The notes under the pieces were generated by a model that was not told the origin of the DNA, did no database searches, and saw nothing but the letters and a program-made list of their open reading frames with translations. The position numbers and the translations under genes are program-made. Of a stretch of 64,000 bases of DNA, positions 35,534 through 44,023 are shown piece after piece; the stretch's first letter is position 1, and every line of letters starts with the position of its first letter. Source of the DNA: an uncultured Acidobacteriia bacterium (GTDB taxonomy: Bacteria > Acidobacteriota > Terriglobia > Bryobacterales > Bryobacteraceae); contig CAINNJ010000010.1 in NCBI GenBank assembly GCA_903851195.1, positions 62,001 through 126,000 on the forward strand. Reading direction: 5' to 3'.

Positions 35534-37144
35534 ATGCTCCGTCGCACACTTTTCCTTATCGGTATCATTTCGCTCGGCTCCGCCGCTCAACAGCCCGAAG
35601 TTGTCCTGAAATCCACCACGCGCCTTATCCAGATGAATGTCGTTGTCCACGACAAACATGGCCAGCCCGTCAGGGATCTGAAGAAAGAAGATTTCACCAT
35701 CCTCGATAACGGCAAGCCGCGCCCCGTCTCGGTCTTTTCGATGGACTCCAACGCCGTCCTGCCGCAGGCCCCCAAACTTGCGCCCAACGTTTTCACCAAC
35801 CGCCTTCAGCAGAAAAGCGAAGTGCCCGCGGGCGTGACCGTAATTCTGATTGACGAACTGAACACCAAATATCAGGACCAGGCATGGGCGAAACAGCAGG
35901 TAGTGAAATACCTGAAAACCATCCACGCGGAAGATCGTGTGGCCATTTACGTTTTGGGCCGCGGTCTGCGCGTCCTGCACGACTTCACCACGGATTCCTC
36001 CGATCTTCTCCGCAAACTCGCGAAATACACGGGCTCCGCGCTGCCCGAAACCACCGTGGCTGAAAACTCCTTCGACTCCGGCGACAACGGGCAACTCGAT
36101 TCCTGGATGCGCGGCGCCGGTGGCGCCAGTGGCCAGGAGGCGGATTTCTACACGATCAACCGCGTGCAGGGCACGCTCCACGCCATCGAATTCATCGCCA
36201 ATCACCTCACCAGCCTGCCCGGCCGCAAGAATCTGATCTGGGTGTCGGGCGGCTTTCCTCTCCAGATCGGTTTCGAAAGTATCGAGGCCATGCACGATCC
36301 CTCGCGCCAGCAGCGCACCTTCGGCCCCGAAGTGGAACGAACGGTGAATGCGCTGAACGACGGCAATGTCGCCATCTATCCGGTGGACGCGCGCGGCCTG
36401 GTCGCTCCCGCGCAGTTCAGCGCGGCAAACCGCAAGATCGATCTGGCGCCCAAACTCTCCATGGGCCCCATCGTCGAACACCAGCAAACCATGTCTCTGC
36501 TGGCGGACCGCACCGGCGGGCGCGCGTACTACAACACCAACGATCTGGCCAGCGCCATCCGTGACGCCGTGGACGACTCTTCTCTCACCTACACGCTCGG
36601 CTTTTATCCGTCGGACGGCGATCACGACGGGAAATTCCACAAGCTCCAGGTGAAGACAAGCGTGGCCGGTCTGAGTATTCGTTCCCGCAAAGGCTACTTC
36701 GATACCGAAGAGAAGCCGCAGGACGTGAAGGCCCGCCGCGTCGAACTGCGGGATGCCGTCTGGAGTCCGCTCGATTCCTCCGCACTCGGCTTGCTGGTGC
36801 AGGTAGCGCCTTCCGATGCCGCACACCCTGGCGATCTCAATGTTTACGTGAAAGTGGATCCCGCCGCAATCGGGCTGACTCTGAACGGAGAACTTCGCGA
36901 TGGCCTCGTCGATTTTCTCTTCATTCAGCGAAACGAGCACGGCAAGCAGTTCAGTGGCGAAGACGACACCGTCACGCTCACGCTGAAGCCGGAATCCGCG
37001 CAGAAACTGCAGAAGGACGGCCTGACTTTCCACAAGTTCGTGAAAAAAGCGGCGCAGGCTACTCAGCTTCGCATCGTCGTGCGCGATGCGTCCTCCGGAA
37101 CGCTGGGCTCGGTGACGGTGCCCTTTGACCAGTTGAAGCTGTAA
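35534..37144 (+). CDS. VWA domain protein of the acidobacterial type
   Basis: A 536-residue exported protein. A signal peptide (MLRRTLFLIGIISLGSAAQQ) follows the chosen ATG at 35534, which has AGAGGCG just upstream; an in-frame start at 35510 precedes it. RLIQMNVVVHDKHGQPVRDLKKEDF (residues about 26-50, located rather than quoted in full) marks the N-terminal domain of the VWFA-related acidobacterial family. A von Willebrand A-like domain follows, with VTVILIDELNTKYQDQ in the metal-site position, GRKNLIWVSGGFPLQ and RTGGRAYYNTNDLASAI. The C-terminal third is a beta-rich domain. These proteins are abundant in Acidobacteriota, and their ligands are unknown. lipA lies upstream with 51 bases between. 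Confidence 0.88.
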   Translation: MLRRTLFLIGIISLGSAAQQPEVVLKSTTRLIQMNVVVHDKHGQPVRDLKKEDFTILDNGKPRPVSVFSMDSNAVLPQAPKLAPNVFTNRLQQKSEVPAGVTVILIDELNTKYQDQAWAKQQVVKYLKTIHAEDRVAIYVLGRGLRVLHDFTTDSSDLLRKLAKYTGSALPETTVAENSFDSGDNGQLDSWMRGAGGASGQEADFYTINRVQGTLHAIEFIANHLTSLPGRKNLIWVSGGFPLQIGFESIEAMHDPSRQQRTFGPEVERTVNALNDGNVAIYPVDARGLVAPAQFSAANRKIDLAPKLSMGPIVEHQQTMSLLADRTGGRAYYNTNDLASAIRDAVDDSSLTYTLGFYPSDGDHDGKFHKLQVKTSVAGLSIRSRKGYFDTEEKPQDVKARRVELRDAVWSPLDSSALGLLVQVAPSDAAHPGDLNVYVKVDPAAIGLTLNGELRDGLVDFLFIQRNEHGKQFSGEDDTVTLTLKPESAQKLQKDGLTFHKFVKKAAQATQLRIVVRDASSGTLGSVTVPFDQLKL

Positions 37145-37155
37145 TATGTTCGGGT

Positions 37156-37617
37156 ATGCAGCTGATCGCCGCGAAATCGGTAGACGAATATCTTGCGCAG
37201 GTTCCCGAACCGGGCCGCACCACATTGCTGAAGATCCGTTCGGTTATCCGTTCCGTGGTGCCGCCCGAAGCCACGGAGGCGATCAGTTACCAGATGCCCG
37301 CGTTCAAATACAAAGGCGGCCTGGTCTGCTACGCGGCATTCTCCGACCACTGCAGTTTCTTTCCGATGAATTCGACGCTTATCGCGGAATTCAGCCACGA
37401 ACTCCGCAACTATTCCACGGATAAAGGAACCATCCGCTTCCCGCTCGACAAGCCTTTACCAGCCACTCTTGTGAAGAAGCTGGTAAAGGCCCGCGTGGCC
37501 GAGAACGAAGCGAGGCAGGCTTCCAAAAAAGCCGCGCCTTCCAAAAAGTCGGCGCCGAAAAAAGCCGCCGCCGGAAAAACTACGGGGTCTCGCCGGGGGG
37601 CGGCGCATTCGGATTGA
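37156..37617 (+). CDS. DUF1801/YdhG-like protein with basic tail
   Basis: A 153-residue cytoplasmic protein. Residues 1-115 match the DUF1801 fold (VDEYLAQVP, LLKIRSVIRSVVPPEATEAISYQMPAFKYKGGLVCYAAF located at 23-62, FPLDKPLPATLVKKLVKAR). The family includes YdhG-type proteins, some reported to bind iron or act in frataxin-like roles; no function can be given here. The last 30 residues are Lys/Ala-rich (KKAAPSKKSAPKKAAAGK), resembling a nucleic-acid-binding tail. The final 38 bases overlap the convergent aldolase-like gene. Confidence 0.8.
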   Translation: MQLIAAKSVDEYLAQVPEPGRTTLLKIRSVIRSVVPPEATEAISYQMPAFKYKGGLVCYAAFSDHCSFFPMNSTLIAEFSHELRNYSTDKGTIRFPLDKPLPATLVKKLVKARVAENEARQASKKAAPSKKSAPKKAAAGKTTGSRRGAAHSD

Positions 37618-38461
37618 CCCGCTGCCCGTTGCGCGCCGGCGGCAGCCAGCCATCGTTTGACGGGCCGTTCTGGAAGAACTTCGCGTCGCCGCTCAGCCGG
37701 TGGCCCTTCGCATACAGCGCCGCATTGGCCTGGCCGAAAATCTTCCCCGCCTTCAGCACGTCGTCATGAACCTTCTGCATGAGCTGCTCGTACTTATCGT
37801 CGCTCTGCTTAAAGCCGGAAAACGAACTCAGATCGTTGTTGCCGATCAGCACCACATCCACGCCCGGCACGGATGCGATATCGAACGCGTTCGCCACGCC
37901 CGTGGGCGTTTCGATCATGATCGCCACCAGCATGTTGTCGTTGATGGTCTGGCGATACGGACCGAACCCGCCCCAGATGCTCATGGCCTGGCCGGAACCC
38001 GCGCTGCGGCGTCCGAACGGCGGATACTTCGCCCATTTCACGCCTTCCCGCGCGCGATCCACATCGTCCACCGTCGGGATGATCACCCCGAGCGCCCCGA
38101 TATCCGTGGCGTGCTGAATATGCCATTCCTGCGCGTCCGGCAGCCGGATCATCGGCGTGGCGGCCACCTTCGGACAGGCCGCGATCATCGCCTCCACGTC
38201 TTTGAACTCCAGCGTGCTGTGCTGCATTTCGAACCAGGTGTAATCGTAGTGTTTCGCGGCTTCGCAGTACGCGGCGGGGTCGGCCTTCGACTGCGTGAAA
38301 CTGAACACCTGCTTGCCTTCGAGTAACTTCTGTTTCGTCGTGTTATAAAGCTTAGGCTTTGCGGCGGACGGGCTTTGCGCGCCTGCCGGGCCGGACAAAG
38401 CGAGGCCGCACAGCAGCGCTGCGCCGGTTGCAAATCCAATGGTGATTTTGAGGGGGCTCAT
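37580..38461 (-). CDS. Exported HpcH/HpaI aldolase-family protein
   Basis: A 293-residue protein with a clear signal peptide (about residues 1-28, ending GPAGAQS) ahead of an HpcH/HpaI-type class II aldolase domain. Family features are FEMQHSTLEFKDVEAMI, PMIRLPDAQEWHIQHATDIGALGVIIPTVDDV (located about 104-135), PFGRRS, the metal-ligand glutamate in IMIETPTGVANAFDIA and GNNDLSSF where GPxDLS is usual. Normal members split 2-keto-3-deoxy acids in the cytoplasm, so export is unusual. The C-terminal tail is Pro/Asn-rich. The 3' end overlaps the DUF1801 gene by 38 bases. The cytochrome fusion is divergent 118 bases away. Confidence 0.8.
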   Translation of the reverse strand: MSPLKITIGFATGAALLCGLALSGPAGAQSPSAAKPKLYNTTKQKLLEGKQVFSFTQSKADPAAYCEAAKHYDYTWFEMQHSTLEFKDVEAMIAACPKVAATPMIRLPDAQEWHIQHATDIGALGVIIPTVDDVDRAREGVKWAKYPPFGRRSAGSGQAMSIWGGFGPYRQTINDNMLVAIMIETPTGVANAFDIASVPGVDVVLIGNNDLSSFSGFKQSDDKYEQLMQKVHDDVLKAGKIFGQANAALYAKGHRLSGDAKFFQNGPSNDGWLPPARNGQRVNPNAPPPGETP

Positions 38462-38579
38462 GCCCGCGAAGTATATACCAAATAACCCGGCCCCGAATCC
38501 GGAGCCATTGACTTTGGCGCTTCACCGGGATCTAATCACATCACCCGGCGCCTCAACGCCCGGGTTCCCGGAGGGTGTG

Positions 38580-40838
38580 ATGCGCGTGACGACGTTTGTG
38601 CTTCTGTGTGTGCCGGTGGCCGCTTTCGCCGCGTCCGCCGACGGATCTGCCGATGCGCGGGTGGACTTCCAAAAGCAGATCCAGCCCCTCCTGGCTCAAC
38701 GCTGCCACTCCTGCCACGGCGAGGACGTGCAGCAGTCCGGCCTGCGTCTCGATAAGCGGCAGAACGCCATGCTCGGCGGCGATTACGGCCCCGTCATCAT
38801 CCCAGGCAAGAGCGCTGAGAGCAAGCTGATTCGCCGCGTCGTGAATGGCGATGGCGGCCTGCAAATGCCCCCAACAGGCCCTCTGTCGAAAGAGGAAATC
38901 GCGCTCCTGAAAGCCTGGATCGATCAGGGCGCCGACTTCCGCACCGAGATCAAAGAGGAAGCCCCGCCGCCTCCCGTCGACCCGAAAGTCACGGCCCTCA
39001 TCTCCGCCGTTCGCTCCGGCGCCGCCGCTGACGTCGAGAAACTTCTGAAAGCCGACCCCGCTCTCGTCAACTCCAAAGACCGCGCGGGTTCCACGCCACT
39101 GCACCACGCCGCCGGCTTCGGCTCGCTCGCCACCATGAGACTTCTGCTCGACAAAGGCGCCGACGTGAACGCGAAAAACCGCCGCGCCTCCACGCCCCTG
39201 CACTGGGCGATTCGCGATGAGGCCAAGGTCCGGCTCTTACTCGATCGCGGCGCTTCTGTAAACGCCAAACAGGCCGATGGCCGCACGCCGCTCTACCAGG
39301 CCGCCTCGCTCGGCAACGGCGACGCCATCCTGCGGCTGCTTCTCGACAAGGGCGCCGATCCCGCCATCGCTACCGCGAACGGCCAGACCGCTCTGATGGC
39401 GGCCTCCGGACGCGGCAACGTCGACGCCATGCGCCTGCTGCTCGAAAAGAAAGCGGACGTGAACGCGAAGAGCGGCACCGGCGCGACGGCTCTGATGGGC
39501 GCGGCGGGAAGCCGCAATCCCGCGGCGGTCCGTCTTCTGCTCGACAAAGGCGCGGACGGGAACGCGCTCACGAAGAAGAACGAATCCGCCCTCGCCAATG
39601 CGGCCACCGCCGGCGTCGAGGAATCCGTGAAACTGCTGCTCGACAAAGGCGCGAACGTCAACGTTGCCGACGACCGCGGCTACACGCCCCTGATGTATGC
39701 AGCGGCCTCCGAACTGATGCCGGCCGGCATCGTGAAACTTCTTCTCGCCAAAGGCGCCGATACCAACGCCACCGGTGAAGGCGAAACACCCCGCACGCTC
39801 GCGGCGAAACGCGGTGACACCGAAGTCGCGCGCCTGATCGGCGTCTCCGCCGACGAACGCAAGCGCGGCGGCGTGGCTCCTCTTCCGGAAGTCGCGAGTC
39901 GCGAAACATCCATTCCGCACGCCGTGGAGAAAGCTCTCGCGCTTCTCGAAAAACAGAGTCACAACTTTATCCGCATCGGCGGCTGCAACTCCTGTCACGC
40001 GCAGGATCTGCCCTCTTCCGCCGCCGCCATCGCGCGCGATCGCGGCATTCCGGCGCCCAAAGAAATTCCCCAGCTCACCGAAGCCATGAACGGCGAGACG
40101 CCCGAACGCATTATGGATTTCGGCGCCGCCAACCCCACCAGCATGGGCTGGGAAATGTTTGATCGCATCGCGAACCACACCCCGCGAGACCAGTACACCG
40201 ATGCGACCGTCTGGTATCTGAAAGCCAACCAGTCCGCCGAAGGCAACTGGAAGAGCCCCGAAGGCCGCCGCCCGCCCATGAACACGGGCGATCTGCAGAC
40301 CACGGCGCTGGCCGTCTACGCCCTGAAGAATCTGGCGCCGCCCGCCGAAAAAGCCGAGACCGCGCGGGATCTGGCCCGCGCCGCCGCGTGGCTCGAAAAA
40401 GCGCAGCCCGCGAACACGCAGGAACGGGCTTTCCAGTTGCTCGGACTCGCCTGGGCCAACGCCTCGAAGTCCGCCACCGAACAGGCCGCCCGCGCCCTCG
40501 CCGCCTCGCAGCGCGAAGACGGCGGCTGGAATCAGTTGCCCGGCATGCTGTCCGACGCCTACGCGACCGGCCAGGCTCTGTTCGCGCTGAACACCGCCGG
40601 CAACATGCGCCCCGCCGACGCCGTTTATCAGAAAGGTATCCGCTACCTGCTCCGCGCCCAGGCGACCGACGGCTCCTGGCACGTGATGTCGCGCTCCATC
40701 TGGATCCAGCCCTACTTCGACAGCGGCTTCCCCTACGAGCACGACCAGTGGATCTCCGCCGCCGGCACTGCCTGGGCATCCATGGCCCTCTCGCTCGCAG
40801 TCGAGCCCACAGCTGTCCAGGCTCTGGCGAAACGCTGA
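38580..40838 (+). CDS. Fusion of Planctomycete-type cytochrome c, ankyrin repeats and QW-repeat (cyclase-like) domain
   Basis: A 752-residue exported protein. The ATG at 38580, with GGAGGG just upstream, starts a signal peptide (MRVTTFVLLCVPVAAFAA). A PSCyt1-like cytochrome c domain (residues 28-125) has the haem motif C42-HSC-H46 and the downstream QMPP methionine region. Seven or eight ankyrin repeats cover residues 135-425 (STPLHHAAGFG, ALMAASGRGN, RLLLDKGAD). A second CNSCH motif (469-473) lies between them and a C-terminal alpha-helical region with QW-type motifs (QSAEGNW 551, QREDGGW 644, QATDGSW 694), as in squalene-hopene cyclase and prenyltransferase barrels. The catalytic DXDD of true cyclases is not seen. 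The combination suggests a periplasmic redox protein scaffolded for protein contacts. DUF4159 follows 52 bases downstream. Confidence 0.85.
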   Translation: MRVTTFVLLCVPVAAFAASADGSADARVDFQKQIQPLLAQRCHSCHGEDVQQSGLRLDKRQNAMLGGDYGPVIIPGKSAESKLIRRVVNGDGGLQMPPTGPLSKEEIALLKAWIDQGADFRTEIKEEAPPPPVDPKVTALISAVRSGAAADVEKLLKADPALVNSKDRAGSTPLHHAAGFGSLATMRLLLDKGADVNAKNRRASTPLHWAIRDEAKVRLLLDRGASVNAKQADGRTPLYQAASLGNGDAILRLLLDKGADPAIATANGQTALMAASGRGNVDAMRLLLEKKADVNAKSGTGATALMGAAGSRNPAAVRLLLDKGADGNALTKKNESALANAATAGVEESVKLLLDKGANVNVADDRGYTPLMYAAASELMPAGIVKLLLAKGADTNATGEGETPRTLAAKRGDTEVARLIGVSADERKRGGVAPLPEVASRETSIPHAVEKALALLEKQSHNFIRIGGCNSCHAQDLPSSAAAIARDRGIPAPKEIPQLTEAMNGETPERIMDFGAANPTSMGWEMFDRIANHTPRDQYTDATVWYLKANQSAEGNWKSPEGRRPPMNTGDLQTTALAVYALKNLAPPAEKAETARDLARAAAWLEKAQPANTQERAFQLLGLAWANASKSATEQAARALAASQREDGGWNQLPGMLSDAYATGQALFALNTAGNMRPADAVYQKGIRYLLRAQATDGSWHVMSRSIWIQPYFDSGFPYEHDQWISAAGTAWASMALSLAVEPTAVQALAKR

Positions 40839-40890
40839 CAAATCGCCCGGCGTTCGTCCGCCCGGATCTATAATGGACCGCGTGAGCGGA

Positions 40891-41721
40891 ATGCGAAAAA
40901 CTCTGCTGATTGTCGCGGCGGCAGCCATTGTCATGGGAACTGCCCTCGCCCGCCAGATGCCCTGGCGCGAGTATCCCGGCCAGGACAACATCGAAGTCCC
41001 GCCCGACTACCAGGAAAAGACCGAGTGGGTTTTCGCGCGCCTCATGTACCCGCCCTACCCCGGCGCCATCAACGGCCGCGGCGGCTTCCGGCGCTTCGGC
41101 GGCAACTGGAAACAGGGCCGCTCCAGCTGGACCACCGACTACAGCGCGGCCGACCGCCACGTCGCCCAGGCCGTCCGCCGTCTCACGCGCCTCCACGTCC
41201 GTTCCGTCGAACAGCCTGTCGATCTCGACGACGAAGACGACGTCTTCAACTACCCGTGGCTCTACGCCGTCGAAGTCGGCCACTGGCAATTAACCGACTC
41301 ACAGGTCAAACAGATGCGCGAATTCTTCGATCGCGGTGGCTTCTTCATGTGCGACGACTTTCACGGCACCCAGGAATGGGCCGTCTTCATGCAAACCATG
41401 CAGCGCGTTTTTCCCGACCGCCTGGTCGAAGACATCCCGAAGAACGATTCCATCTTCCACGTCCTCTACGATCTCGACGACAAATACCAGGTGCCCGGCG
41501 CGCAGTATCTCCGCAGCGGCCGCACTTACGAATTCGACGGCTACGATCCGCACTGGCGCGGCATCTACGATGACAAGCGCCGCTTAATGGTTGCCATCTG
41601 CCACGACATGGATCTGGGCGACGCCTGGGAGTACGCGGACTGGCCCACTTACGACGAAAAGTTCTCCGCCCTGGCGCTTAGAATCGCCACGAATTACATC
41701 ATCTATTCGATGACGCACTGA
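40891..41721 (+). CDS. Exported DUF4159 protein
   Basis: A 276-residue exported protein. The ATG at 40891 gives a signal peptide (MRKTLLIVAAAAIVMGTALA), and GAGCGGA is just upstream. The mature protein carries DUF4159 features: FARLMYPPYPGAINGRGG, SSWTTDYSAADRHVAQAVRRLTRL (located at about 79-102), NYPWLYAVEVGHW and FFDRGGFFMCDDFHGTQEW. In other Acidobacteriota the family is found next to MoxR-type ATPases and BatA-like proteins, but here it follows the cytochrome-ankyrin fusion and could be its partner. Biochemical function is unknown. Confidence 0.82.
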   Translation: MRKTLLIVAAAAIVMGTALARQMPWREYPGQDNIEVPPDYQEKTEWVFARLMYPPYPGAINGRGGFRRFGGNWKQGRSSWTTDYSAADRHVAQAVRRLTRLHVRSVEQPVDLDDEDDVFNYPWLYAVEVGHWQLTDSQVKQMREFFDRGGFFMCDDFHGTQEWAVFMQTMQRVFPDRLVEDIPKNDSIFHVLYDLDDKYQVPGAQYLRSGRTYEFDGYDPHWRGIYDDKRRLMVAICHDMDLGDAWEYADWPTYDEKFSALALRIATNYIIYSMTH

Positions 41722-41722
41722 T

Positions 41723-42445
41723 TCATTTCCCCGCCGGCCGCAGCGTTCCCAGCCCGCCATCCACCCCGAACACCTGCCCGGTGACCCAGTCGTTCTCCGG
41801 ATCCAGCAGCCAGGCAATCGCCGACGCCACATGCTCCGGCTTTCCCACGCGCCCCAGCGCATGCATTCCCAGGGAGGCTTTCATCGCCAGTTCATGCGAC
41901 GTGATCTTCGCTGTCAGAGGCGTTTCCACCAGCCCCGGCGCCACGCAGTTGACCCGAATATTTCGCCCCGCATAGGACGCCGCCGCGGACAGCGTCAGCC
42001 CGATCACGCCCGCTTTCGCCGCCGCGATCGCTTCGTGATTCGCCAGACCCACCCGCGCCACCGCCCCCGAACACAACACGATGGAGCCGCCCGTCTCCAT
42101 CATCAGCCGCACTCCGGCGCGAACCACGTGGAATGCCGTGGTGAGGTTCGCCTGGATGGTCGAGGCCCACTCGCTGTCACTGGTCAGATGCGCCGGTTTC
42201 AGCAGCACGCTGCCCACGCAATTCACCACGCCCTGCAGCGGACCCGCCCCGCGCAGCACCTGCTGCAGCGCCTCCGGTTGTGTCGCATCCGCCACCGCGA
42301 AGGCACAACTCAGCTCACTCGCAAGGGCCTGCAATCGCTCCGCCGACCGCCCCACCAGCAACACCTCATCGCCCCGCGCTCGTAACCTCCGGGCGAGCGC
42401 CGACCCGATCCCTCCGGCCCCGCCAACAATCGCAACATGACTCAT
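41723..42445 (-). CDS. SDR-family protein lacking the catalytic tyrosine
   Basis: A 240-residue Rossmann-fold protein with the nucleotide motif GGAGGIGSA (8-16), the active-site asparagine N100, the serine S126 (VLCSGAVA) and the lysine K144. The tyrosine expected four residues before that lysine (YxxxK) is isoleucine (I140: HEAIAAAK). Without it the usual hydride-transfer mechanism should be impaired, so the protein may bind nucleotide or substrate without normal turnover, or use another residue, for example H137. The start codon overlaps the photolyase stop by four bases, so it is translationally coupled and could serve in photolyase cofactor handling (inference). The canonical SDR at 44024 is a separate gene. 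Confidence 0.85.
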   Translation of the reverse strand: MSHVAIVGGAGGIGSALARRLRARGDEVLLVGRSAERLQALASELSCAFAVADATQPEALQQVLRGAGPLQGVVNCVGSVLLKPAHLTSDSEWASTIQANLTTAFHVVRAGVRLMMETGGSIVLCSGAVARVGLANHEAIAAAKAGVIGLTLSAAASYAGRNIRVNCVAPGLVETPLTAKITSHELAMKASLGMHALGRVGKPEHVASAIAWLLDPENDWVTGQVFGVDGGLGTLRPAGK

Positions 42446-43965
42446 AGACTCCTCCTGAAACTCTCTGCCTGCACCTGAATCAGCGCCTTCTGCTCCGGAC
42501 GCAATCTATCCATATTCCGCACCTGCATGATCATGCGCGGATTCGCCCGCAGCCGTTCTTCATGGCGCATCAGAAAATCCCAGTACAACGTCGTGAACGG
42601 GCACGCCTTCGGCCCTGTCGAAAGCGCCGGATCATAACGGCATCCCGCGCAGTAGTTACTCATCCGCTGGATATACTTACCGCTCGCCACATACGGCTTG
42701 GACCCCATGATGCCGCCGTCCCCGAACTGCGACATGCCGATTGTGTTGGGCAGTTCCACCCACTCCACCGCGTCCACGTACACGGCCAGATACCACTCGT
42801 GCACCAGCCTCGGCCGCACGCCCAGCAACAGCGCGAACAACCCCGTTACCATCAGCCTCTGGATGTGGTGCGCGTACCCATACTCCAGCGTCTGCCCCAC
42901 CACCTCCCGCAGGCACCGCATCTCCGTCTCGCCCGTCCAGTAAAACGCCGGCAGCTTTTCCTGGGCGCCCAGAGCATTCATTTCGAGATAGCCGGGCATG
43001 TGCAGCCAGTAAAGCCCGCGGACGAACTCCCGCCATCCCAGGATCTGCCGGATGAAGCCTTCCACCGCCGCGAGCGACGCCTTTCCGGCGCGGTAACGCT
43101 CCTCCGCCGCCGTGATCGCGCGGCGCGGATGCAGCAGCTTCAGATTCAGCGCCACAGACAGCCGCGAATGATAAAGCCACGGCTGGTCCGTCCACATGGC
43201 ATCCTGAAACTCACCGAACATCGGCAGGCGGTGACTGAGAAAATCTTCCAGAACCTGTTCGGCCTCGGCGGGCGTCACCGGCAAGTCGAAGTGACGCAAC
43301 TGACCCGGATGCCCGGGAAAAATCTCCTCCACCCGCGCGATCACTTGCCGCGTGAGAAGGTCGGGCGGGGGACCGGAAGCCGCCGGTATCAGCCCCGGCC
43401 CTTTCTTCCCGAAAGCCCCGCGATTCTCGGCGTCATAATTCCACTCGCCGCCTTCCGGTTTGCCGGTCATCACCGTGTCCATCAGCACGCCGTGCCGCTT
43501 CCGCATCTCGCGGTAGAAGAACTCGAGGCGCATCTGCCCGCGCCCTTTGGCGTACTCGCGAAACCCCTGCCGCGTGCAGAGAAAATGCGTGTCGGTCAGA
43601 ACATCGAGCTCCGGGCACACCGCGCGCAGGCTCTGCTCCAAACGGTATTCGCCCGGTTCCACCACGCGCACCCGCTCCGGCCGCAACCTCCCGATCGCCC
43701 CGTGAAGCTCCTCCGCCAGGCTCGCCGGGCGCTCGTCCAGTTCCCGGTACTCCACCTTCCAGCCCTGCGCCCGCAGTTCGTCGCGAAAATGACGCATCGC
43801 GCTCAGAAACACCGCGATCCGCGCCTTATGGCTCCAGACATGGGTGGCTTCCTCGCGTACTTCCGCCATCCAGATGCAGTCGCGAGCCGGATCGGCGCCG
43901 CTGAACAAAGGCGACTCGCGGTCGAGCTGATCTCCGAGAATCACCAACAGGTCGCGTACAGCCAC
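42442..43965 (-). CDS. phrB: FeS-type (6-4) photolyase/cryptochrome, PhrB-like
   Basis: A 507-residue flavoprotein of the bacterial FeS-BCP group that repairs UV (6-4) photoproducts with FAD, a lumazine-type antenna and a [4Fe-4S] cluster. The four cluster cysteines are C351, C439, C442 and C455, at an offset of one from those of Agrobacterium PhrB. The catalytic His pair is H366-H367 (EYGYAHHIQRL), and the tyrosines corresponding to PhrB Y424 and Y430 are Y425 and Y431 (KPYVASGKY). The N-terminal LLVILGDQLD belongs to the antenna domain. A GTG start is used. The gene overlaps the next (Tyr-less) SDR gene by four bases. Confidence 0.92.
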   Translation of the reverse strand: MAVRDLLVILGDQLDRESPLFSGADPARDCIWMAEVREEATHVWSHKARIAVFLSAMRHFRDELRAQGWKVEYRELDERPASLAEELHGAIGRLRPERVRVVEPGEYRLEQSLRAVCPELDVLTDTHFLCTRQGFREYAKGRGQMRLEFFYREMRKRHGVLMDTVMTGKPEGGEWNYDAENRGAFGKKGPGLIPAASGPPPDLLTRQVIARVEEIFPGHPGQLRHFDLPVTPAEAEQVLEDFLSHRLPMFGEFQDAMWTDQPWLYHSRLSVALNLKLLHPRRAITAAEERYRAGKASLAAVEGFIRQILGWREFVRGLYWLHMPGYLEMNALGAQEKLPAFYWTGETEMRCLREVVGQTLEYGYAHHIQRLMVTGLFALLLGVRPRLVHEWYLAVYVDAVEWVELPNTIGMSQFGDGGIMGSKPYVASGKYIQRMSNYCAGCRYDPALSTGPKACPFTTLYWDFLMRHEERLRANPRMIMQVRNMDRLRPEQKALIQVQAESFRRSL

Positions 43966-44023
43966 TGCTGTTACGATGACCGCCCGCCCCGCCCGAATCT
44001 AAATATCCGGTACCGTAGTCGGT

